Source: DASRFS01 sp035260725
GTDB lineage: Bacteria; Patescibacteriota; Microgenomatia; Levybacterales; UBA12049
Assembly: GCA_035260725.1 (NCBI GenBank)
Contig: DATFUR010000033.1
Coordinates: 1 to 5,732, forward strand
DNA length: 5,732 bases
Reading direction: 5' to 3'
A program made the position numbers and the translations under genes. Below, in pieces: positions 1 through 4,767 of the stretch. The stretch's first letter is position 1; each line of letters begins with the position of its first letter. Below the pieces are notes generated by a model. It searched no databases, had not been told where the DNA came from, and saw only the letters and a program-made list of their open reading frames with translations.

Positions 1-852
1 GCCTTAACGGTTCTTACAGAAGGGACAGTTTCCGATCCGGTTAGAATGTATCTTAAAGAAATTGGAAGAATTCCTCTTTTGAGCTTTGACCAGGAAATCT
101 CCCTTGCGAAAAGAGTCGAGAAAAAGGACATGGCGGCTAAAAAAATTCTAGTCAATTCTAATTTGCGTTTGGTTGTGTCAATTGCGAAAAAATATGTAGG
201 CCGGGGCCTTACTCTTTTGGATTTAATTCAGGAGGGAAATCAGGGGCTTATCCGCGCTGTCGAAAAATACGATTGGAGAAGGGGATTTAAATTCTCAACC
301 TATGCCACTTGGTGGATACGCCAGTCAATCACACGTGCTATAGCCGACCAGGCTCGAACAATTAGAATTCCGGTCCACATGGTCGAAAATATAAATAGAT
401 TTTTGCGAACTTCCCGAAAACTTATGCAGGAGTTGGGCCGCGAGCCGACTCCGGACGAAGTTGCGAAAGTTTTGGGGATTGATCCTGATAAGGCACTGGA
501 AATTATAAAAATTTCTCAAGAACCGGCAAGTTTGGAGTCACCCGTCGGGGACGAAGAAGATTCTCGTCTTGGTGATTTTATCCACGACACGTCGGCCCCT
601 ACTTTGTTTGATTCTGCATCGCGTGAATTGTTAAAAGAACAAGTCGAGCAGGTTCTTTCGACTCTTTCCGATCGGGAAAAAAGAGTTTTGGAAGAGCGCT
701 TTGGACTCAAAGACGGAAGACCAAAAACTTTGGAAGAAGTAGGGAAAATGTTTGCGGTTACCCGTGAACGTATAAGACAAATCGAAGCTAAGTCTCTTCG
801 AAAACTGCGCCATCCATCCCGCGGAAACAAACTCAAAGATTATTTGGGGTAA
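1..852 (+). CDS. rpoD: Primary sigma factor RpoD/SigA, 5'-truncated by window edge
   Basis: This is the housekeeping sigma-70 subunit, which directs RNA polymerase to -35/-10 promoters. The frame is open from base 1 and 283 codons are visible, so the real start and any region 1.1 lie upstream; the ATG at 46 is internal. In order I see region 1.2 (DPVRMYLKEIG, residues 12-22 of the fragment), region 2 (NLRLVVSIAKKY near 54-65, then GLTLLDLIQEGNQGLIRAVEKY), the -10-reading region 2.4 (YATWWIRQSITRAI, about 101-114), region 3, the 3.2 finger (LESPVGDEEDSRLGDFIHD) and region 4.2 with a helix-turn-helix (TLEEVGKMFAVTRERIRQIE, about 253-272). Region 1.2 and the canonical 2.4 and 4.2 sequences point to a group 1 (essential) sigma rather than an alternative one. 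It ends in TAA one base from the convergent gene at 854, with no terminator visible between them. The consensus-like promoters elsewhere in the window fit this factor. Confidence 0.97.
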   Translation, partial: ALTVLTEGTVSDPVRMYLKEIGRIPLLSFDQEISLAKRVEKKDMAAKKILVNSNLRLVVSIAKKYVGRGLTLLDLIQEGNQGLIRAVEKYDWRRGFKFSTYATWWIRQSITRAIADQARTIRIPVHMVENINRFLRTSRKLMQELGREPTPDEVAKVLGIDPDKALEIIKISQEPASLESPVGDEEDSRLGDFIHDTSAPTLFDSASRELLKEQVEQVLSTLSDREKRVLEERFGLKDGRPKTLEEVGKMFAVTRERIRQIEAKSLRKLRHPSRGNKLKDYLG

Positions 853-853
853 A

Positions 854-1036
854 TTAGTAAACTTCTGTTTGGCTGTCGACCATAAAGTGGATATAAGATG
901 AATTGTCTAGTTTTTTATATTGCTCCTGTTGAAAGGGATTTTGTTCGAGTTTCTTTGCAAATTGGTGGATTCTATTCATGCAATCTTTAAAATTTTCCTT
1001 TTTGACTTTGAATTCAGCTATCTTGAGGATTTGCAT
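854..1036 (-). CDS. Short ABM-like (antibiotic biosynthesis monooxygenase) domain protein, probably truncated
   Basis: The product is 60 residues. Residues 3-32 (ILKIAEFKVKKENFKDC onward) look like the first strand and helix of a dimeric alpha-beta barrel of the ABM/quinol-monooxygenase type. Near the end, YIHFMVDSQTE resembles the family's third strand (often written FVHFMVFEDE). Known ABM proteins are about 95-105 residues, so the second helix and last strand are missing. It stops at TAA with only one base before the convergent rpoD stop, so the loss of the C-terminus may come from erosion at this junction. No SD is present, but a promoter sits 8 bases before the ATG, implying a leaderless mRNA. 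It could be a functional mini-protein, a decaying pseudogene or a chance ORF. The family call is from pattern memory only. Confidence 0.55.
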   Translation of the reverse strand: MQILKIAEFKVKKENFKDCMNRIHQFAKKLEQNPFQQEQYKKLDNSSYIHFMVDSQTEVY

Positions 1037-1044
1037 AGGTTGAT

Positions 1045-1073
1045 ATTAGATTGAGAGGGTTAGTGATATTCAA
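1045..1073 (-). promoter_or_regulatory. Promoter of the ABM-like gene, leaderless geometry
   Basis: On the minus strand, TTGAAT (1068-1073) is followed by a 17-base spacer and TCTAAT (1045-1050, 5/6 match to TATAAT), then 8 bases to the ATG at 1036. A start 7 bases below the -10 falls near 1038, two bases before the ATG. Confidence 0.5.
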
Positions 1074-1109
1074 GAATTGAATAAGAAAACCGTAAGAACT
1101 TCAGGGAAT

Positions 1110-1412
1110 TTATGCGGATCTTGGGAGTTTTCCAAGCATTTCTAAGCCGTCTCTTTTCCATTCTTTTACCTCGAAATCTTCTTCGTGGACGTCAAATAAA
1201 GCGTGCGCGAGGCTTACGGGATCCCTTTTCTCTCCCAACACTTTACCCGTGGGGTCCAATACGCTTAATCTTCCGCTTGGAATTTCTCCTGCGGCGTCAA
1301 CAGTGGACGTTATTGGCGTGCTGTGCCTTCTAATTTCTACTGCATGTCCCTCTTTGGTAAGAGGAGATCTCCAAACAACACTAGCTTCCGATACCGTGTT
1401 TCTTTCTGCCAT
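1110..1412 (-). CDS. Hypothetical soluble 100-residue protein
   Basis: I do not recognise this family. The product is charged and soluble-looking with no membrane segment or signal peptide. It has a central beta-rich stretch (HAVEIRRHSTPIT, GRLSVLDPTGKVLGE, about residues 23-62) and an acidic helix-like tail (VHEEDFEVKEWKRDGLEML, about 75-93). Two plus-strand reading frames overlap it, but their products are arginine-, leucine- and cysteine-rich and look like shadows. The ATG at 1412 is supported by a strong promoter ending 8 bases upstream and the absence of an SD, so translation is probably leaderless. GC content over 1201-1320 is about 55% (66 of 120 bases counted), clearly higher than most of the window, which may hint at a different origin or selection. 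Function unknown. Confidence 0.68.
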   Translation of the reverse strand: MAERNTVSEASVVWRSPLTKEGHAVEIRRHSTPITSTVDAAGEIPSGRLSVLDPTGKVLGEKRDPVSLAHALFDVHEEDFEVKEWKRDGLEMLGKLPRSA

Positions 1413-1420
1413 AAAAAATG

Positions 1421-1449
1421 ATTATGGCAAACATATCAGACCTTGTCAA
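1421..1449 (-). promoter_or_regulatory. Strong sigma-70 promoter for the 100-residue gene, leaderless geometry
   Basis: On the minus strand a perfect TTGACA (1444-1449), a 17-base spacer and CATAAT (1421-1426, 5/6) lie 8 bases before the ATG at 1412. The predicted start is near 1414, leaving a two-base leader with no room for an SD. Confidence 0.75.
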
Positions 1450-1473
1450 ATCAGATCAGCAATAAGACCGAAA

Positions 1474-1641
1474 TTATTTTCCCATCATGTCCCAAACTAC
1501 TCCAACAACTAAGGCTGCAACTCCGAGCCAAAGCATGTTAAGAGATGGAACAAAATTTATTAAAATTAATGCAACACCAAATCCCGTAAGGCTGTGAGCC
1601 AAAGCGTGAGGAGTTGTACATTTTTTCCAATCCATTTTCAT
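1474..1641 (-). CDS. 55-residue two-helix membrane protein
   Basis: A small ORF read from the sequence. It begins MKMDWKKCTTPHALAHSL and ends VVWDMMGK before TAA. Two hydrophobic segments are visible: residues 19-34 (TGFGVALILINFVPSL without break) and 36-50 (MLWLGVAALVVGVVW), joined by a tight PSLN turn, so a helical hairpin in the cytoplasmic membrane is likely. Upstream of the first helix are C8, H12 and H16, a spacing that could bind a metal or haem, though this is speculation. The start is fixed by an SD matching 11 bases of the anti-SD (1647-1657) at ideal spacing. It lies 58 bases downstream of the DUF378 gene on the same strand, so the two are probably co-transcribed or parallel. I know of similar short CPR proteins but cannot name a family. 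The SD and clean hydrophobic pattern make it a real gene despite its size. Confidence 0.82.
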   Translation of the reverse strand: MKMDWKKCTTPHALAHSLTGFGVALILINFVPSLNMLWLGVAALVVGVVWDMMGK

Positions 1642-1646
1642 TAATA

Positions 1647-1657
1647 ATCACCTCCTT
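1647..1657 (-). promoter_or_regulatory. Near-full-length Shine-Dalgarno of the 55-residue gene
   Basis: The minus strand reads AAGGAGGTGAT, complementary over 11 bases to the 16S 3' end. The GGAGG core ends 9 bases before the ATG. It decides the start of a gene that is otherwise easy to miss. Confidence 0.88.
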
Positions 1658-1679
1658 AATAAAGGCTATTTATAGTCAA

Positions 1680-1710
1680 AATAAAAACCCCGAGAAAATT
1701 TATTTTCCGG
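1680..1710 (-). terminator. Possible intrinsic terminator overlapping the DUF378 stop codon
   Basis: On the minus strand CCG-GAAAA (1710-1703) pairs with TTTTC-CGG (1698-1690, one bulged T) around a TAAA loop that contains the DUF378 stop codon. It is followed by GG and a T-rich tail (TTTTTATTTT). The stem is AT-rich and short, so termination may be partial and allow some readthrough into the 55-residue gene. Confidence 0.42.
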
Positions 1711-1912
1711 AGCAAATTTTACATTCTTTTGACAACAAGTGTCCGTATATTGTGTAAAGGCCGGCAAGGCCAACAAGAATGTAAACGTATTTAACGAGGC
1801 CGGTTGTTCCTAAAAGAGATTCTACTAAATTATAGTTGGATAAACCCACGAGGCCCCAGTTAACTGCACCTACCCAGACGAGTAAGTACGAAACAATGTG
1901 TAACCACTTCAT
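1700..1912 (-). CDS. DUF378 family small membrane protein
   Basis: The 70-residue product carries the DUF378 (YuzA-like) hallmark GAVNWGLVGL (residues 15-24) after a first helix (about 5-24) and a second helix YVYILVGLAGLYTIY (42-56). Length and layout match the family, whose members are two-helix membrane proteins of unknown function. Unusually, the short tail ends KECKICSGK, giving a C64-x-x-C67 pair that could bind metal or be redox active; I do not recall this as a general feature of the family. The ATG at 1912 is set by an SD (1919-1928) with the core 9 bases upstream, the same spacing as the next gene down. A weak promoter may lie at 1936-1964. With the 55-residue gene it forms a pair of tiny membrane proteins with unusually strong translation signals, suggesting high expression. 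Confidence 0.93.
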   Translation of the reverse strand: MKWLHIVSYLLVWVGAVNWGLVGLSNYNLVESLLGTTGLVKYVYILVGLAGLYTIYGHLLSKECKICSGK

Positions 1913-1918
1913 TTATCT

Positions 1919-1928
1919 TCACCTCCTT
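1919..1928 (-). promoter_or_regulatory. Strong Shine-Dalgarno of the DUF378 gene
   Basis: The minus strand reads AAGGAGGTGA with the GGAGG core (1922-1926) 9 bases before the ATG at 1912, identical in spacing to the SD of the downstream 55-residue gene. Confidence 0.9.
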
Positions 1929-1935
1929 CTTATCC

Positions 1936-1964
1936 AGTGTGGAATAAAAAGGGGGAGAAGTCAA
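1936..1964 (-). promoter_or_regulatory. Weak candidate promoter of the DUF378 gene
   Basis: TTGACT (1959-1964) and CACACT (1936-1941, only 3/6) are separated by 17 bases on the minus strand. The predicted start near 1929 would give a leader of about 17 bases that begins right at the SD. The -35 is good but the -10 is poor, so this is tentative. Confidence 0.33.
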
Positions 1965-1966
1965 GC

Positions 1967-2050
1967 TTAGAAGATAGCTTTTAATCTTGAGAGAAAAAGG
2001 AGAACTCCTCCTGCAACTGCGTAGTAATAAAATGAGTCTAGTCTTGTCAT
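1967..2050 (-). CDS. Possible 27-residue single-helix peptide
   Basis: A small ORF, MTRLDSFYYYAVAGGVLLFL and then SRLKAIF, ends in TAA between the DUF378 gene and the 98-residue gene. The middle (about residues 7-20) is hydrophobic and flanked by arginine and lysine, as in a single-span membrane peptide. Against it, I see no SD and no convincing -10 at the leaderless distance, and an ORF this short is expected by chance. Its support comes from the composition and from the neighbouring genes also being miniature membrane proteins. Confidence 0.28.
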   Translation of the reverse strand: MTRLDSFYYYAVAGGVLLFLSRLKAIF

Positions 2051-2127
2051 AATGCTTTTAGTTTGGACTTAAAGAGTAAAGGGGAAGTGAAGTTAGGGTA
2101 AGAATTAGAAAAGAAGTGGTTCGAAAT

Positions 2128-2424
2128 TTAAATGTGACTTATTTTTCTTGGCAATCTTGGTGATCCCTTTTCTCCGTTGGCCGAAATCAGAAAGGGGTCT
2201 TCTCCTTTTCTTAACATTATCTCAGTCGGGGGTATTCCTGTTAAATTGACATCCAAAACCAGAATCTTAGTTTGAGAATCATCGAGGTATGGAATTACTG
2301 TGTAGTGCAGGTGTCTTCCATCTGGCAAGAAAGAATCCATACCAGCCGCTTGCCCCGGTTTTAGAATTTCTTCTGTAATCCAAGCGTTTAACCTGGGCTC
2401 GAAAGACTCAATTCTTGTTCCCAT
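2128..2424 (-). CDS. Hypothetical 98-residue soluble protein
   Basis: I do not recognise the family. From the ATG at 2424 the product begins MGTRIESFEPRLNAWITEEI. It has a central stretch of alternating hydrophobic residues (LHYTVIPYLDD, then KILVLDVNLTG, about residues 39-63) typical of a small beta fold, and ends in a basic tail (SPRLPRKISHI). No signal peptide or membrane segment is seen. The frame stays open to a TTG at 2481, but that would lie inside tRNA-Asn. The ATG is preferred because a good promoter ends 8 bases before it and there is no SD. The promoter shares the same DNA as the tRNA promoter facing the other way, so expression of this gene is probably linked inversely to tRNA-Asn transcription. 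No terminator is obvious after the stop. Confidence 0.68.
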   Translation of the reverse strand: MGTRIESFEPRLNAWITEEILKPGQAAGMDSFLPDGRHLHYTVIPYLDDSQTKILVLDVNLTGIPPTEIMLRKGEDPFLISANGEKGSPRLPRKISHI

Positions 2425-2427
2425 GGT

Positions 2428-2455
2428 TTGAAATTGTAACAGATTATTGTATAAT
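2428..2455 (+). promoter_or_regulatory. Promoter of tRNA-Asn
   Basis: TTGAAA (2428-2433), a 16-base spacer and a perfect TATAAT (2450-2455) precede the tRNA. The predicted start near 2462 gives a leader of about 5 bases before the mature 5' end at 2467. Confidence 0.75.
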
Positions 2456-2460
2456 TTCAA
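2433..2460 (-). promoter_or_regulatory. Promoter of the 98-residue gene, face-on to the tRNA promoter
   Basis: On the minus strand TTGAAA (2455-2460), a 16-base spacer and TACAAT (2433-2438) lie 8 bases before the ATG at 2424, giving a predicted start near 2426 and a two-base leader. It occupies almost exactly the same bases as the tRNA-Asn promoter. Confidence 0.62.
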
Positions 2461-2466
2461 ATACAT

Positions 2467-2538
2467 TCCGCGATAGCTCAATGGTAGAGCACTCGCCTGT
2501 TAAGCGAATGGTTCTAGGTTCGAGTCCTAGTCGCGGAG
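2467..2538 (+). tRNA. tRNA-Asn (anticodon GTT)
   Basis: A complete 72-base cloverleaf. The acceptor stem is TCCGCGA (2467-2473) with TCGCGGA (2531-2537), the D stem GCTC/GAGC, the anticodon loop CTGTTAA with GTT at 2499-2501, the T stem CTAGG/CCTAG around TTCGAGT, and the discriminator G2538. The GTT anticodon and G discriminator fit asparagine. The 3' CCA is not encoded (CAC follows), so a CCA-adding enzyme is needed. The first anticodon-stem pair is a C-A mismatch (2492/2508). Only 6 bases separate it from the convergent gene ending at 2545. Confidence 0.97.
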
Positions 2539-2544
2539 CACAGA

Positions 2545-3414
2545 TTATTTGATAAATCTTCCGAAGAAATTAAGAATTGTGGTTTTTGGAGTCGGAACAA
2601 TTTTTCCTGTTTGAGCCGAAAGCTGTACCTCATCGGGTGCTTTTATCGAAAAAACACCAAATAATTTACCCGATTTTACGCTATCCACCGTGTAATTGAC
2701 GCCTGATGCGTCTTTAGTTAAGGTGACTTGGGCATTGCTAGCGTTCTTACTCTCCAGAATCCCTTTGTTTACAACTCCCTGTATCGCTTCTTTGGGAAGA
2801 ACCGAAACTCTCGAAGGGTTGGCCGACCCCTCGCTTGAAGAAGGAACTGAAATAGCATGAGAAAGAGAATCTACTTGTAAAGGCAATGAGGTCTTTGCTT
2901 TTACTTCTTCCTGGCTAATCGTAAGTTGATTTGCTTTGTCCGATTTTATGGAAAATACTGTCTGGCCGCCTGCGCCTTTGGCAACAACCTGATCGACAGT
3001 TTTGGTAACTACGGTTGCTTGTGGGACGGGAGGCTTGTTAATCGAAGGAGAACTTGGGTTTAACGTTTTTGTAGGCGAAACACTCCCCGACTGTTGCAAA
3101 GGAGCGGGTGTTGTAACCGTAACTTGTATTTTTTGGTCGTTATTAATAGGCGGATTTATTTTGATCGTACTTTCCGTGTGAGCCGGAACAATAGGAACTG
3201 TCTTTACCGGTGCCGGAGGTGACACGGGAGCAGTTGGTTTTGTCTCTACGTTGGATTTAGTTGAATCTGCGAGCACATTATTTGTGACATAAAGAATTAC
3301 TCCTCCATCGTCCGTTATTACAAGGTCGTCTGCTTTTGCAAAAGAAAAATTGGCGGAGAAAAAAAAGAGAGTGGCGACGAGGAAAAAGGAAATTGTCAAG
3401 TTTTTTCGCCTCAT
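2545..3414 (-). CDS. Secreted Pro/Thr/Ser-rich protein of unknown function
   Basis: A 289-residue exported protein. MRRKN is followed by a hydrophobic core (residues 6-25) and a signal peptidase I-type site AKA (26-28) before DD. A short ordered patch (DDLVITDDGGVILYV, 29-43) leads into a long linker rich in Pro, Thr, Val and Ser (about 52-135). After a mixed region comes a compact C-terminal module (220-263) containing GKLFGVFSIKAP and SAQTGKIV, then a basic amphipathic end (FFGRFIK). The C-terminal pattern reminds me of modules seen in other CPR secreted proteins, where a loop ends in a TGxV turn; that is from memory and unproven. There is no cysteine, so it is not a lipoprotein. The frame extends to a TTG at 3447 that overlaps the deacetylase stop, but the ATG at 3414 starts exactly at a proper signal peptide and has a -10 six bases upstream. 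It likely works at the cell surface with the deacetylase just upstream. Confidence 0.87.
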   Translation of the reverse strand: MRRKNLTISFFLVATLFFFSANFSFAKADDLVITDDGGVILYVTNNVLADSTKSNVETKPTAPVSPPAPVKTVPIVPAHTESTIKINPPINNDQKIQVTVTTPAPLQQSGSVSPTKTLNPSSPSINKPPVPQATVVTKTVDQVVAKGAGGQTVFSIKSDKANQLTISQEEVKAKTSLPLQVDSLSHAISVPSSSEGSANPSRVSVLPKEAIQGVVNKGILESKNASNAQVTLTKDASGVNYTVDSVKSGKLFGVFSIKAPDEVQLSAQTGKIVPTPKTTILNFFGRFIK

Positions 3415-3420
3415 ACTATG

Positions 3421-3447
3421 AATATACCACATAATTCTATTTTTCAA
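3421..3447 (-). promoter_or_regulatory. Candidate internal promoter for the secreted protein
   Basis: On the minus strand TTGAAA (3442-3447), inside the last codons of the deacetylase gene, and TATATT (3421-3426) are 15 bases apart, which is shorter than optimal. The -10 ends 6 bases before the ATG at 3414, so transcription would start at the A of that ATG. No SD is present. Confidence 0.42.
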
Positions 3448-4441
3448 TACGCCTCGTTAAATTGTCAAGTGTAAACCTTCCGTCAACCATTATACGTGGA
3501 AAAAGATATAGAGTATTTTTGCTTTGAGCAGTTCCGTAGACCGTAGATGCTGCTCCCTTAAAGCCGGCATCGCGGACGGTTTGCATTATAAATTCGCTAT
3601 AGCTTCCATACGGATAAGCAAACCAGTTTACTCGTTTTTTTAAGTGTTGTTCTAGATCCAATTTACTTCCTTTTATCTCATCTACAATTGTTGCTCTGGG
3701 TATATCGGGGAGATTTGGATGATGGCGGGTGTGTGCTCCAAACTCAATAAGACCTGATTTATCCATTTCCATGATCTGACTCCACGTTAAATAGGGTTGC
3801 CTGTCAACTACTCCGGTTATGACAAACTGAACGGCCTTAGCGTCGTACTTTTTAAGAAGCGGAAAGGCATTTTCGTAAAAGTTTCTATATCCGTCATCAA
3901 AAGTTAGAATAATCGGATTTTTGGGCAGAGAGGTCTTTCCCTCTAAAGCGGTCGAAAGTTCATCGAGCGTAATAGTTTGAAAATTATGGCTATTTAGAAA
4001 GGAGAGTTGTTGCTCAAGCTGTTCAGGACTGACTGTCAAAGCCGAGACAACTGGATCCGAGGGATTTGTATTTATTCTAATCTGATGGTACATGAGAATT
4101 GGAACAAAAAGCTCGTTTGGATTTAACCTAACACTTGGTAAATTTGACAAAGGAGGAAGTTGTTGAAATTCATAAAAGTCCACGACTTGTCCGTAATATC
4201 GGTTAGAATCCAGAATAAGTTTTGCACCATCTATATCGTCCAAGATGTCAAATCTTAAGGGAAAAGTGCTTTGCGCTTTATTATATAATTCAATCGCTTC
4301 AGCTGCTTTTCCTTCTTTTAGGAGATTGTCTGCGCTTTGTTTTAATAGTTCGCTTTGATAATAGAACCAGCCGGAAATTATAAATACGATAAAAAATAAA
4401 AAAGACAAAAGTCTTATGTGCCTTTTAAATTTTAAGAGCAT
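3437..4441 (-). CDS. Membrane-anchored polysaccharide deacetylase (NodB homology) with TPR-like segment
   Basis: A 334-residue envelope enzyme. A basic N-terminus (MLLKFKRHIR) precedes one membrane helix (about 11-28), so the rest should face outward. Residues 33-66 (LLKEGKAAEAIELYNKAQ and onward) look like one TPR-type helical pair. The NodB fold follows: VPILMYHQI (113-121), catalytic and metal motif TFDDG (180-184; D182 expected base, D183 metal ligand), HTRHHP (237-242, metal histidines H237 and H241), YPYGS (276-280), DAGF (291-294) and FPRIMV (314-319). All key residues are present, so it should be active as a metal-dependent de-N- or O-acetylase on a surface glycan such as peptidoglycan or a GlcNAc polymer; the substrate cannot be read from sequence. 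The ATG at 4441 has no SD but has an extended -10 TATAAT 8 bases upstream. Its TAG stop sits just inside the promoter region of the secreted-protein gene. Confidence 0.95.
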   Translation of the reverse strand: MLLKFKRHIRLLSFLFFIVFIISGWFYYQSELLKQSADNLLKEGKAAEAIELYNKAQSTFPLRFDILDDIDGAKLILDSNRYYGQVVDFYEFQQLPPLSNLPSVRLNPNELFVPILMYHQIRINTNPSDPVVSALTVSPEQLEQQLSFLNSHNFQTITLDELSTALEGKTSLPKNPIILTFDDGYRNFYENAFPLLKKYDAKAVQFVITGVVDRQPYLTWSQIMEMDKSGLIEFGAHTRHHPNLPDIPRATIVDEIKGSKLDLEQHLKKRVNWFAYPYGSYSEFIMQTVRDAGFKGAASTVYGTAQSKNTLYLFPRIMVDGRFTLDNLTRRIEK

Positions 4442-4449
4442 ATCTTTAT

Positions 4450-4458
4450 ATTATAACA
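4450..4458 (-). promoter_or_regulatory. Extended -10 promoter of the deacetylase, leaderless geometry
   Basis: The minus strand reads TGTTATAAT, a perfect extended -10 (TATAAT at 4450-4455, TG at 4457-4458), 8 bases before the ATG at 4441. No good -35 is seen at 16-18 bases, as is common for extended -10 promoters. The predicted start is near 4443. Confidence 0.7.
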
Positions 4459-4545
4459 ATAGAGTTATTGGAGGAAGATAGAGACCGAACCAAGTATTTT
4501 TAGCCTAATTTTAAGCGCCTTAGTAGCTGGATATTAAAATCCATA

Positions 4546-4554
4546 TGGTAAAAT
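4546..4554 (+). promoter_or_regulatory. Extended -10 promoter of the Cys-rich protein, leaderless geometry
   Basis: TGGTAAAAT gives TAAAAT (4549-4554, 5/6) with an upstream TG. The -10 ends 6 bases before the ATG at 4561, so the expected start is at that A. The -35 is poor. The 8-base palindrome CCATATGG (4541-4548) overlaps the TG. Confidence 0.55.
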
Positions 4555-4560
4555 AAATAA

Positions 4561-4767
4561 ATGGAAATAAAAGTAAAAGCTGACTTAACATGTCCCAAGT
4601 GTAATTTTGTGCAGTCGGCGGAAATGCCAATTAATGCTTGTCAACATTTTTACAAATGTCAGAAATGCGAAGAAGTGCTCAAACCAAAAAAGGGGGATTG
4701 TTGCGTATTCTGTTCTTATGCCGACAGCAAGTGTCCTCCAAAACAGGAAGAAGCACTAGCCAGTTAA
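4561..4767 (+). CDS. Small Cys-rich zinc-binding-type protein (GDCCVFCSY family)
   Basis: A 68-residue protein with nine cysteines and H29. Residues 11-14 (CPKC) and 33-36 (CQKC) form a zinc-ribbon-like pair. The second half holds the block GDCCVFCSYADSKCPP (45-60), which I recognise from small proteins usually ending GDCCVFCSYG-x-x-x-CPPIQ, often found near heavy-metal genes. Here the usual G after SY is A54 and the tail runs past CPP with a KQEEALAS extension. It probably binds zinc or a related soft metal in the cytoplasm; a role in metal handling is inference from the family, since no metal transporter or regulator is in this window. The gene starts without an SD behind an extended -10 promoter. 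It ends 9 bases from the convergent membrane-protein gene. Confidence 0.9.
   Translation: MEIKVKADLTCPKCNFVQSAEMPINACQHFYKCQKCEEVLKPKKGDCCVFCSYADSKCPPKQEEALAS

Larger units (their letters stand above)
2427..2461. repeat. 9-base inverted repeat spanning two opposed promoters
   Basis: TTTGAAATT (2427-2435) and its exact reverse complement AATTTCAAA (2453-2461) flank 17 bases. Each arm supplies the -35 of one promoter and touches the -10 of the opposite one. It may be an operator or simply a consequence of symmetric promoter placement. Confidence 0.7.

Noticed and set aside
325..836. Minus-strand open frames inside the sigma factor gene (325-519, 516-836, 631-813)
   Set aside because: They are antisense to a clearly conserved gene, with serine/arginine-rich shadow composition and no start signals.
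1112..1512. Plus-strand open frames at 1112-1333 and 1249-1512
   Set aside because: Opposite the 100-residue gene; their products look like reverse-frame shadows and they have no SD, whereas the minus strand has a strong promoter.
1990..2010. AGGAGAACTCCT palindrome as a terminator
   Set aside because: The loop would be only two bases and it lies inside the possible 27-residue ORF; on the minus strand a T-run follows, but the hairpin is too tight.
2424..2481. TTG start at 2481 for the 98-residue gene
   Set aside because: It would place the start inside tRNA-Asn and read through the promoter region.
3414..3447. TTG start at 3447 for the secreted protein
   Set aside because: It adds 11 residues before a complete signal peptide; the ATG at 3414 fits signal-peptide form and promoter spacing better.
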